NCBI GenBank assembly: GCA_964404605.1
Contig: CAYOKT010000003.1
Coordinates: 10,554-74,553 of the forward strand
Source of the DNA: CAYOKT01 sp964404605
GTDB taxonomy: Bacteria > Electryoneota > Electryoneia > Electryoneales > Electryoneaceae
Length of the DNA: 64,000 bases
Direction: 5' to 3'
Shown piece after piece: positions 55,492 to 64,000 of this stretch. Below the pieces are notes generated by a model. That model searched no databases, was not told the DNA's origin, and saw only the letters and a program-made list of their open reading frames with translations. Each line of letters begins with the position of its first letter. Within the stretch, counting starts at the first letter, position 1. Both the position numbers and the translations under genes were made by a program.

Positions 55492-56873
55492 GGCCGGCCG
55501 TGTCCTCGCCGCTCGCCGCCGAAGAGAAGCCCGCCGCCGGGCGGGTCTACCTGGAGACCTACGGGTGCCAGATGAACCTCGTGGACTCCGAGATCATCCT
55601 CGCCATGCTCGAGGAGCGGGGCTGGACGAGGGCCGGCACACCGGGAGAGGCGGAGGTGATCCTGGTGAACACCTGCGCGGTGCGGGAGCACGCCGAGGGG
55701 CGCGCGATCGCGAACATCGCGCAGCTCCACCGGTACCGCGAGGGCCGGCCGGAGGTGAAGATCGGGGTGCTCGGCTGCCTCTCCACCCATGCCGGGGAGA
55801 CCCTCGCGCGCAAGCTCCCCTTCCTCGACTGGGTGCTCGGACCGGATGCCTACCGGCAACTGCCCGCGCTGCTCACGGCCCCGCGTCCGGAGGCCCCGCG
55901 CGTGATCCTCGATGGCTCCCCCCGGGAACTCTATGACGATATCCTCCCCGCGCGGCGCGAGGGGGTCAACGCCTGGGTGGCCATCAGCCGCGGCTGCGAC
56001 AACCACTGCACCTACTGCGTCGTCCCGAACACCCGCGGCGGCCTGCGCCACCGCACCCTCGACTCCGTCCTCCGCGAGGTGCGACGGGCGGTGGAGGAGG
56101 GCTTCCCGCAGGTCACCCTCCTCGGGCAGAATGTGAACAGCTGGCGCGAAGGGGAGCTCGGATTCCCCGACCTCCTCGAACGCGTGGCGTCCGTCGAAGG
56201 GGTCCGGCGGGTCCGTTTCCTCACCTCGCACCCGAAAGACTGCTCCCCGCGCCTCCTCGAGGTGATGGCCTCCGGTCCGCCCCTCTGCCCGGAGCTGCAT
56301 CTCCCGGTGCAGGCGGGCGCGGACGGCGTCCTCCGCCGCATGAACCGCCGCTATACCGCCGACCGCTACCGGGCGCTGGTGGACGAGGCGCGCAGGCGCA
56401 TCGGCGACCTGGCGCTGAGCACCGACATCATCGTCGGCTTTCCCGGCGAGAGCGAGGAGGAGTTCCGCGCCACGGAGCGCCTGGTGGAAGAGATCGGCTA
56501 CGACGAGGCTTTCGTGTACAAGTACTCCCCCCGCCCGGGCACCCCGGCGGCGCGGCTCGAGGACACGGTGCCGGAGCCGGTGAAGGTCCGGCGGTTGATG
56601 CGGATCAACGAGATCGTCCGCGCTTCTGGGGCGCATCGCCGGGTGGAGCAGGTCGGGCGCACCCTGCCGGTGCTCGTCGAGGGGCGGAGCGCGAAGCGCG
56701 GGGACGAGAGCATGGGCCGCACGCCGGCGGGCCATGTGGTCGTCTTCCCCGGCGTGGCGCCCGTGGGAAGCGAAGTGCCGGTGAAACTGACGCGGCTGAG
56801 CGGCTTCACCCTGCGCGGGCGGGCCGTGGAGGCGGAAAGCGCGGTGCCGGCGGATATCCGCCGGCCGCGATAA
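55488..56873 (+). CDS. miaB: tRNA-2-methylthio-N6-dimethylallyladenosine synthase
   Basis: MiaB is a radical-SAM methylthiotransferase that adds a methylthio group at A37 of tRNAs reading U-starting codons. The 461-residue protein has an N-terminal UPF0004 domain with cluster cysteines in YLETYGCQMN, LVNTCAVRE and GVLGCLSTH, the radical-SAM triad RGCDNHCTYCVVP, the substrate-site segment TDIIVGFPGESEEEF and a C-terminal TRAM domain (about 380-450). The ATG overlaps the upstream stop by four bases (ATGA). The domain order and length are those of MiaB rather than RimO or MtaB. Confidence 0.94.
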   Translation: MRPAVSSPLAAEEKPAAGRVYLETYGCQMNLVDSEIILAMLEERGWTRAGTPGEAEVILVNTCAVREHAEGRAIANIAQLHRYREGRPEVKIGVLGCLSTHAGETLARKLPFLDWVLGPDAYRQLPALLTAPRPEAPRVILDGSPRELYDDILPARREGVNAWVAISRGCDNHCTYCVVPNTRGGLRHRTLDSVLREVRRAVEEGFPQVTLLGQNVNSWREGELGFPDLLERVASVEGVRRVRFLTSHPKDCSPRLLEVMASGPPLCPELHLPVQAGADGVLRRMNRRYTADRYRALVDEARRRIGDLALSTDIIVGFPGESEEEFRATERLVEEIGYDEAFVYKYSPRPGTPAARLEDTVPEPVKVRRLMRINEIVRASGAHRRVEQVGRTLPVLVEGRSAKRGDESMGRTPAGHVVVFPGVAPVGSEVPVKLTRLSGFTLRGRAVEAESAVPADIRRPR

Positions 56874-56890
56874 GGAGCGAGGAGTCTGTC

Positions 56891-57313
56891 ATGTGGATCA
56901 TCCGCTGGGTGACGCTTGTCGTCATCGTCATCGTGGTGCTCGCCTTCGCCCTGCAGAACCAGGGGGAGACGGTGATCATCCGCCTCGGGGGGTGGGAATC
57001 CTCCCCGATTCCCCTCTACCTGTCCCTGTTCATCTCCTTCGCCTTCGGGATGGTCGCCTCGCTGCTGATCGGGGTGTTCCAGCACCTGCAGACGCTGTCC
57101 GAGCTCGTCTCCGCGAAAAAAGCACGGAAGCGCGCGGAGGAGGAGTCGGCTGACCTCAAGGCGCGGCTGGAGGAGGCGGAAGCCCGCCTCGAGACCCTGC
57201 GCGAGGGCCAATCGTCACGGGGGGAACAGGACGGTGCCGAGCCGGGGGAGACCTCTCCCCTTGCGGCCAGCGGGGAGGGGGGTGGCCCTGTCAGCTCCGA
57301 TGACAGGATCTGA
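56891..57313 (+). CDS. LapA-domain (DUF1049) membrane protein
   Basis: A 140-residue inner-membrane protein of the LapA family. Two membrane helices (VTLVVIVIVVLAFALQNQ and LYLSLFISFAFGMVASLLIG) flank a short loop (TVIIRLGGWES), then a coiled coil (KKARKRAEEESADLKARLEE) reaches into the cytoplasm. In E. coli LapA works with LapB in regulating LPS synthesis; that role is not proven here. GGAGCGAGGAG precedes the ATG, 17 bp after miaB. The last eleven residues and the stop are encoded by an inserted R3 repeat (57281-57312), so the native C-terminus may have been replaced. Confidence 0.82.
   Translation: MWIIRWVTLVVIVIVVLAFALQNQGETVIIRLGGWESSPIPLYLSLFISFAFGMVASLLIGVFQHLQTLSELVSAKKARKRAEEESADLKARLEEAEARLETLREGQSSRGEQDGAEPGETSPLAASGEGGGPVSSDDRI
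57281..57312 (+). repeat. Repeat R3 within the 3' end of the LapA-like gene
   Basis: GGTGGCCCTGTCAGCTCCGA followed by TGACAGGATCTG. It forms the R3 stem CCTGTCA/TGACAGG. The copy supplies the last codons and stop of the upstream reading frame. Confidence 0.75.
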
Positions 57314-57332
57314 TAGGGTTGTTGGTTGCATC

Positions 57333-57378
57333 GGGTGGCCCTGTCAGTAAGCTCAGATGTAACCCCACAGGGCCACCC
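57333..57378. repeat. R3-related long palindrome
   Basis: GGGTGGCCCTGT at the left pairs perfectly with ACAGGGCCACCC at the right (12 bp), enclosing 22 bases. It looks like an R3 unit whose right end has been replaced by an inverted left end, and it lies 50 bp before uvrB. Confidence 0.7.
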
Positions 57379-57427
57379 ATCGATTTTACTTTTAGTTAAC
57401 ACTTGTTCAGATCGAAGGCGACCCTCG

Positions 57428-59431
<2,004 letters not shown>

Positions 59432-59604
59432 GCGCGGGCCGCGTTTCGCCGTGCTCCCATGGTGCTCCCGCTCGCCCCGCTCCGCGCGGATGGGTGGCCC
59501 GGGACTTCAGTCCCGGGTTTCATAACGCATGAAACGCAACGTTTATCGGTGTCATCCTGAACGCAAGTGAAGGATCTCGAAACGAACTGCTTCATATCCA
59601 ACGG

Positions 59605-59704
59605 NNNNNNNNNNNNNNNNNNNNNNNNNNNNNNNNNNNNNNNNNNNNNNNNNNNNNNNNNNNNNNNNNNNNNNNNNNNNNNNNNNNNNNNNNNNNNNNN
59701 NNNN
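59605..59704. other. Scaffold gap (100 N)
   Basis: Exactly 100 unknown bases, flanked on both sides by the same 55-bp R1 segment (59550-59604 and 59705-59759). The assembly broke inside a repeat, so the true length and content are unknown. Confidence 0.95.
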
Positions 59705-59759
59705 TGTCATCCTGAACGCAAGTGAAGGATCTCGAAACGAACTGCTTCATATCCAACGG
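59705..59759 (+). repeat. Long palindromic repeat R1, truncated copy after gap
   Basis: The left 55 bases of R1 (TGTCATCCTGAACGCAAG to CCAACGG), identical to those before the gap. They run directly into a partial R3 unit (GGGTGGCCCTGT at 59761-59772). Confidence 0.8.
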
Positions 59760-59884
59760 CGGGTGGCCCTGTTGTTATACAAAAGGGTTTATTAGAATAT
59801 ATTCCTACTTGTTCAGCTGTAACAGCAGAGTATAATTCTCCAAGCGTCTTTATCTTCCCTGTTTTTTCCTAAAAGAATTTTACA

Positions 59885-59914
59885 GACCCTGTCATCAGAG
59901 CTGACAGGGCCACC
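59885..59914 (-). repeat. Repeat R3, reverse copy
   Basis: On the minus strand GGTGGCCCTGTCAGCTCTGA followed by TGACAGGGTC. It has the full R3 stem CCCTGTCA/TGACAGGG. It abuts the duplicated uvrB tail. Confidence 0.75.
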
Positions 59915-59918
59915 TTGC

Positions 59919-59958
59919 CGAACAGCTCCGCGTTGCGACGGTGCCGGTGAAGACCTGA
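59919..59958 (+). pseudogene. Duplicated 3' fragment of uvrB
   Basis: Forty bases encoding the uvrB C-terminus up to and including the TGA, with an Ala-to-Val change (RVATVPVKT instead of RAATVPVKT). It has no start and is a relic of the duplication, or part of a second arrangement of the locus forced into the scaffold. Confidence 0.75.
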
Positions 59959-60131
59959 GCGCGGGCCGCGTTTCGCCGTGCTCCCATGGTGCTCCCGCTC
60001 GCCCCGCTCCGCGCGGATGGGTGGCCCGGGACTTCAGTCCCGGGTTTCATAACGCATGAAACGCAACGTTTATCGGTGTCATCCTGAACGCAAGTGAAGG
60101 ATCTCGAAACGAACTGCTTCATATCCAACGG
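59919..60131 (+). repeat. 213-bp direct duplication, right copy
   Basis: A copy of 59392-59604 with two base changes. It begins with the last 40 bases of uvrB, contains R2 at 60019-60049, and continues into a full-length R1. Confidence 0.9.
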
Positions 60132-60191
60132 AAACGTATCGTTTCGAGACTCTTCCCTCGTCCCGACACATCGGGACGGGTCAGAGTGACA
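60077..60191 (+). repeat. Long palindromic interspersed repeat R1, copy D (complete)
   Basis: A full 115-bp R1 unit with arms TGTCATCCTGAAC / GTCAGAGTGACA, inner arms CTCGAAACGA / TCGTTTCGAG and the nested hairpin CGTCCCGA-caca-TCGGGACG. Similarity to copy A extends to about 60214 (TTTTACGCTTAACAGGCATGA). Confidence 0.85.
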
Positions 60192-60227
60192 CATTTTACG
60201 CTTAACAGGCATGAGATAGTAGTGTAG

Positions 60228-60247
60228 CCCGGCGACGTGTCGCCGGG
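60228..60247. repeat. R4 palindrome
   Basis: CCCGGCGAC-gt-GTCGCCGGG is preceded by GTAG. It is the same palindrome as at 44029-44048 except for the two central bases. Confidence 0.75.
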
Positions 60248-60318
60248 GAAGAGGATCCCGGGGTCAGCCCTGGCTTCGCCAAAGGCTGCGCCGCGGCAGG
60301 CGACCCCGGACTACGTCA

Positions 60319-62358
60319 TCACTTCACCCGCACGACCTTCCGCGCGGCGTGGAAGCCGCCCGCCGTCATCCGGACGAAATACACCCCGCTCGGCGCGTCG
60401 GCGGCATCCCACGTGACGACATGCTCCCCGGCGGCGCGGACGCCATCGGTCAGCACGGCCACCCGCCGGCCGGTGACATCGAACACTTCCAGCTCCACCC
60501 GGCCCGGCCGGGCCAGCGAGTAGCGCAGGAGCACGGTCGGGTTGAACGGGTTCGGGTAGGCCACCCCCAGGCGGTAGCCGGCCGGCTGGCCGTTCGCGCC
60601 CGCCGTCACTCCGCTGACCACGTAGGTCACTGTCACCGAATCCGCGACCGGCGGGTCGAGGGAGAGGGTGTCATAGTCCACCAGTTCGAGCGCGATCCGG
60701 TTTTCCCCCTCCGTGAGCGTGTCGATGGCGAAGGGCGCTTCGCTGGTGTAGATGTTGTACAGCTCCCCGTTGACTGTCACCCGCAGCAGGCCGTCCCCGT
60801 CCGTCTCGGCGATCCAGAAGTTCCACACGGAAAACACCACGTCCACCGGCAGGGAGTCCAGCTCGGCGCCGTCCTCGGGCGCGAGGATGGCGATGGCCGG
60901 CGGTTCCGGCGGCGCTCCGTAAGCACCGAGGGTGCCGTCCGGGTTGACATTCTGCAGGTAGATGTCCCCGCTCGCGTCCATCCGGTCATCCCCCCACACG
61001 CTGATGACCTGCCCGAGGTGGTTCACCGTCGCGGCGTGGTGCCCCTTCCCGGCGGCCACGGAGCAGATCGCCTCCGGCGAGGTGGTCCAGGGCTGCGTTC
61101 CGCTGGTGTCCACCCGCGCGGCCTTGACCAGGGCGTTGACCGCGCTGCCGGGGACGAATTCGAAGTAGACGACGATCGCCCCGCCGTCCTGCGGCAGGGC
61201 GCGGACATGGTATCGCTGCTGGTCGCCCAGGGGAGCGAGGATCAGCCCGCCGTCCCCCCAGCCGCGCTGGCCGGAGGGAGTCAGGTACTGACCGCCGAGC
61301 CCCCACAGGGTCTGGCCGGAGTTGCTCATCTCGTAGAAGAGAATCACGCCGCCCGCGCCGGGGACCACCGCGAGGGAGGGGCTGGTCTGGAGCTGGCCCG
61401 GTGTGGTGGACGCCTGCACCCCGTCCGCGGTCCACTGCATGCTGCCGTCCGGCAGGACATGCTGGGCGTAGACGTGGTTTTCCATGTTACGCGACTCGTA
61501 CCAGAAGCTGAACGCTCCTCCCGAGCCGTCGGGCGCGAGATCCGGTCTCATCTGCGGCCCGAAGCCGCCGACGGTGGTCGAGACCCCCACGCCCCCGGCG
61601 GTCCACTGGGCGGTCCCGAGGGAATCGAACTTCTGCATGTACAGGTATTTCGGATCCCAGAACATCGACCCCTGGGCGTCGAGGTACTGGAGGATGACAC
61701 CGTCGTTCTCCGCGGGGATGATGCGGGGGATGGAGAGGCCGTACTCGCTGGAGAGGGTGATGGTCGCCGGGTCCCACAGGTCCGCCCCCTCGGGCGACAC
61801 CTTGCGCAGGTTGATTACGTTTCCCGCGGCGGTCTCCTCCTGCCAGGCGAAGACGATGTTGCCGGCGCTGGTGACACAGACCCGCGGGTCCGGCTCGAAG
61901 TTCGTGTTGTCCGAGAGGGTCAGGCCGTCCGTCCCCCAGACGAACTCCCCCGAAGGGCTGATCCGGTAGCCGTAGATGTCCCAGTCGCCGCCCGCGCGGA
62001 TGTCGTTCACCGCGATGATGGCGTGGTCCTCGGGGTCCACGGTCATGTCGTAGTCGGTGATCCAGGACTCCTGCGGGTTGTCGCTGACCAGCAGCCCGTT
62101 CACCTGCCACTGGATCACGCCCTCCCCGTCGAGGCGCTGCAGGTAGACATCGTAGTTCCCGGAGGCGTGGTCGTACCAGCAGACATACACCCCGCCGTCG
62201 GAGGTCGCCGCCACCTTGGGCAGCGTCTGCTCCCCCGTGCGATCCGCGATGAGGAGGTTCTCCGCCGGATCGTCCGGCCACTGGGCCGTCGCCGCCCCGG
62301 CGGCCAGAAGGATGGTCGATGCCGCGGCGGTCCATCGCATCCACGTTCTCATGCGCAT
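60319..62358 (-). CDS. Secreted propeller-like protein with type IX sorting-type C-terminal domain
   Basis: A 679-residue exported protein; the signal peptide lies in WTAAASTILLAAGAATA. Repeats of about 60 residues with motifs such as DGGVYVCWYDHASGNYDVYL, GNIVFAWQEETAAGN and GQVISVWGDDRMDASGDIYL suggest an extracellular propeller. An Ig-like domain follows at about 490-590 (IAILAPEDGAELDSLPVDVV). The last 85 residues start VAYPNPFNPTVLLRYSL and end with GVYFVRMT and ARKVVRVK, the sorting-type domain. GGGGAG precedes the ATG. It is monocistronic as far as can be seen. No catalytic motif is evident. Confidence 0.82.
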   Translation of the reverse strand: MRMRTWMRWTAAASTILLAAGAATAQWPDDPAENLLIADRTGEQTLPKVAATSDGGVYVCWYDHASGNYDVYLQRLDGEGVIQWQVNGLLVSDNPQESWITDYDMTVDPEDHAIIAVNDIRAGGDWDIYGYRISPSGEFVWGTDGLTLSDNTNFEPDPRVCVTSAGNIVFAWQEETAAGNVINLRKVSPEGADLWDPATITLSSEYGLSIPRIIPAENDGVILQYLDAQGSMFWDPKYLYMQKFDSLGTAQWTAGGVGVSTTVGGFGPQMRPDLAPDGSGGAFSFWYESRNMENHVYAQHVLPDGSMQWTADGVQASTTPGQLQTSPSLAVVPGAGGVILFYEMSNSGQTLWGLGGQYLTPSGQRGWGDGGLILAPLGDQQRYHVRALPQDGGAIVVYFEFVPGSAVNALVKAARVDTSGTQPWTTSPEAICSVAAGKGHHAATVNHLGQVISVWGDDRMDASGDIYLQNVNPDGTLGAYGAPPEPPAIAILAPEDGAELDSLPVDVVFSVWNFWIAETDGDGLLRVTVNGELYNIYTSEAPFAIDTLTEGENRIALELVDYDTLSLDPPVADSVTVTYVVSGVTAGANGQPAGYRLGVAYPNPFNPTVLLRYSLARPGRVELEVFDVTGRRVAVLTDGVRAAGEHVVTWDAADAPSGVYFVRMTAGGFHAARKVVRVK

Positions 62359-62689
62359 GATTCAGGCTCCCCGTTCGCCCCGGTACGTTCCCTTCCCCAC
62401 GCCCGGGGAAGAGGGTCGCCGGGGCAATGTTATCCATCCGGCATCGGAAAAATCGAAGCGAGCCGACCGCGGCGGTTGCCGCGAATATATTCACAAGGTA
62501 CGCTTTCCGCGGGTTCCGCTCCACAGGAGCGGAGCGGAACCCTTGATCGGTGGATGAAAACACGGGGTGGGGCGTGTCGGGGAAAACCGCGCGGGGCTCG
62601 AGTTCCCGTGTCGCGGACATGCTCCTTCGGATTATCTTAGGCGGTCGTGCAAGAGGGGCGACAGTGGCGGACTACGCGGGGAGAACGGG
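62359..62689. other. Divergent intergenic region ahead of purD
   Basis: The 331 bases hold no gene. There is an A+T pocket GAATATATTCACAAG near 62480-62495 and TATCTTAG at 62633-62640, 50 bp before the purD start, which partly fits a TAnnTTTG box. I cannot assign a promoter firmly, and see no purine riboswitch. Confidence 0.4.
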
Positions 62690-63979
62690 ATGAAGGTGCT
62701 GGTGGTCGGCGGCGGCGGCAGGGAACACGCGCTGGCGTGGAAGATCCGCAAGAGTCCACATGTGACATGGGTCGGGGTTGCGCCCGGCAACGGCGGCACG
62801 CGCTCCCTCGCCGAGACGGTCGAGATCGCGGCCGACGACATCGAGGGGATCGCCCGGTACGTGCATGATGAGAAGATCGCGCTCACGGTCATCGGCCCCG
62901 AAGCGCCCCTGGCGGCGGGACTCGCGGACCTGATCGGCGCCGCCGGGCAGCTCGTCTTCGGCCCCTCCGCCGCGGCGGCGCGCATCGAGAGCGACAAGCG
63001 CTTCGCCAAGGACCTGATGGCCGCCGCGGGAATCCCCACCGCGAAGTACCGGGCCTTCACCGACCCCGGCGAGGCGGACGCCTATCTCCGTGCCCATCCC
63101 GGGCCGGTGGTGGTGAAGGCGTCCGGGCTCGCCGCCGGCAAGGGGGTCACCCTCTGCCGCGGCACGGACGAGGCGCTCGCCGCCGTCGATGCCGCCATGC
63201 GGAAAAAGGTGTTCGGCGACGCCGGAAGCGAGATCGTCATCGAGGAGCTGCTCGAGGGGCCGGAGGCGAGCCTGCTGGCGATCACGGACGGCGAAAAGTA
63301 CCTCCTGCTCCCGCCCTCGCAGGACCACAAGCGCATCGGGGAGGGGGACACCGGCCCGAACACCGGGGGGATGGGTGCGTACAGCCCCGCCGCCCTCGAG
63401 GATGATGACCTGCTGCGCCGCTGCGCGCGGGAGATCATCGAGCCGGCCCTCGCCGCCCTGCGCGAGGCTGGCACCCCCTACCGGGGCGTCCTCTATGTCG
63501 GCCTGATGCTCACCGAAGAGGGACCGAAGGTCCTCGAGTTCAACTGCCGTTTCGGGGACCCGGAGACCCAGGCGGTGCTGCCGCTGCTCGGGGTGGACCT
63601 CGTGGACCTGATGCTCATCGCCGCCACGGGCAAGCTGGGGGAGATGCTGGGCAGCCTGTCGTTCGATCCCATCGACTGGCGGCGGTTGTCGCGCGAGGGG
63701 AGCGCGGCCACGGTCGTGCTCGCCTCGGAGGGGTACCCCGGGCCGTACGAGAAGGGCCGGGAGATCACCGGGCTGCCGCCGGAGCGGGAGGATCTCGTGG
63801 TTTTCCACGCCGGAACGGCCTGGCGGGACGGCCGCCTGTACACCTCCGGCGGGCGGGTTCTGGCGGTGACCGGTCTCGGGAAAGACCTGCGGGCGGCGCT
63901 GGCGAAAAGCTACGCCGCCGTCGAGGTGATACAATTCGAGGGGAAGACCTTCCGGCGCGACATCGGCTGGCGGGCTTAG
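62690..63979 (+). CDS. purD: Phosphoribosylamine-glycine ligase (GAR synthetase)
   Basis: PurD joins phosphoribosylamine and glycine with ATP, the second step of purine synthesis. The 429-residue ATP-grasp protein starts MKVLVVGGGGREHALAWKI, and has the N-domain VIGPEAPLAAGLADLI, the glycine-rich ATP-binding segment VVVKASGLAAGKGVTLC, SQDHKRIGEGDTGPNTGGMG and the metal-binding EFNCRFGDPETQAVLPLL. The ATG at 62690 is set by this standard start and by GGGGAG upstream. It lies near the right edge, and the window ends 21 bp after its stop, so any following pur gene is not visible. Confidence 0.97.
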   Translation: MKVLVVGGGGREHALAWKIRKSPHVTWVGVAPGNGGTRSLAETVEIAADDIEGIARYVHDEKIALTVIGPEAPLAAGLADLIGAAGQLVFGPSAAAARIESDKRFAKDLMAAAGIPTAKYRAFTDPGEADAYLRAHPGPVVVKASGLAAGKGVTLCRGTDEALAAVDAAMRKKVFGDAGSEIVIEELLEGPEASLLAITDGEKYLLLPPSQDHKRIGEGDTGPNTGGMGAYSPAALEDDDLLRRCAREIIEPALAALREAGTPYRGVLYVGLMLTEEGPKVLEFNCRFGDPETQAVLPLLGVDLVDLMLIAATGKLGEMLGSLSFDPIDWRRLSREGSAATVVLASEGYPGPYEKGREITGLPPEREDLVVFHAGTAWRDGRLYTSGGRVLAVTGLGKDLRAALAKSYAAVEVIQFEGKTFRRDIGWRA

Positions 63980-64000
63980 TGGACCGATTCACATGAATTG

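Larger units (their letters stand above)
59432..60318. other. Repeat-rich convergent intergenic region with gap
   Basis: The 887 bases between uvrB (+) and a secreted-protein gene (-) contain two copies of a 213-bp duplication, R1, R2, R3 and R4 repeats, the 100-N gap and an A+T-rich stretch (59773-59884). Near 60256-60311 CCGGGGTC and GACCCCGG form a long inverted repeat that may end the minus-strand transcript. No intact gene is seen. Confidence 0.8.

Noticed and set aside
59919..60212. Short open frames in the repeat region after uvrB
   Set aside because: They are composed of R1 and R2 repeat sequence and a duplicated gene tail, with no ribosome binding site or independent conservation visible.

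Overview
The window is high-GC DNA, about two thirds G+C by eye. It looks like a metagenome-assembled scaffold from an uncultured Gram-negative bacterium related to the FCB group (Fibrobacterota, Chlorobiota, Bacteroidota and neighbouring candidate phyla). The reasons are a long SecA with the insertion typical of that group, at least four secreted proteins with type IX-secretion/FlgD-like C-terminal domains (for example YPNPFNPSTT), two PorV/PorQ-like barrels, a TonB-dependent receptor with an N-terminal carboxypeptidase-regulatory domain, and envelope lipoproteins. Two runs of exactly 100 N (21540-21639 and 59605-59704) are scaffold gaps. I found no rRNA, tRNA, CRISPR array or transposase.

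Layout. Bases 1-5937 (+) carry purC (cut by the left edge), two GNAT acetyltransferases, secA and smg, ending in an intrinsic terminator. Bases 5938-6629 are a non-coding block of hairpin-forming repeats. On the minus strand, 26563 down to 6630 is one long co-directional stretch: a MacA-like adaptor, MacB-like permease and TolC-like channel; a TPR protein with a huge acidic linker; coaE; a FliF-FliG fusion with motA and motB; a giant FG-GAP/Ig-like surface protein; a beta-barrel/TPR protein; and pyrR-pyrB-pyrC behind a probable attenuator. Bases 27153-43908 (+) hold a hybrid histidine kinase, then secreted and outer-membrane proteins: a CTD-bearing surface protein, alkaline phosphatase, an OB-fold surface protein, and a tightly coupled lipoprotein/TonB receptor/PorV/beta-propeller lipoprotein block. 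Bases 44313-50509 (-) encode an M16 protease pair and a tricorn-like protease. Bases 50765-59431 (+) hold an AlkD-like protein, an MTA/SAH deaminase, YihY, an ABC-2 permease, miaB, a LapA-like protein and uvrB. A repeat-rich, gap-containing region follows, then one more CTD-bearing secreted protein (-) and purD (+).

The most unusual element is 9977-19084. One protein joins the last periplasmic domain and second membrane span of FliF directly to FliG middle/C-terminal domains. It sits just upstream of motA and motB and, with stop/start overlaps, of a 1542-residue surface protein and an outer-membrane barrel. No other flagellar gene is present. I read it as a candidate ion-driven envelope machine, possibly a non-flagellar motility or surface-moving system; that function is inference. 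Secondary points are a probable attenuator ahead of pyrR, four families of palindromic interspersed repeats (one terminator-like and one encoding the end of the LapA-like protein), and a 213-bp duplication of the uvrB 3' end beside an assembly gap.
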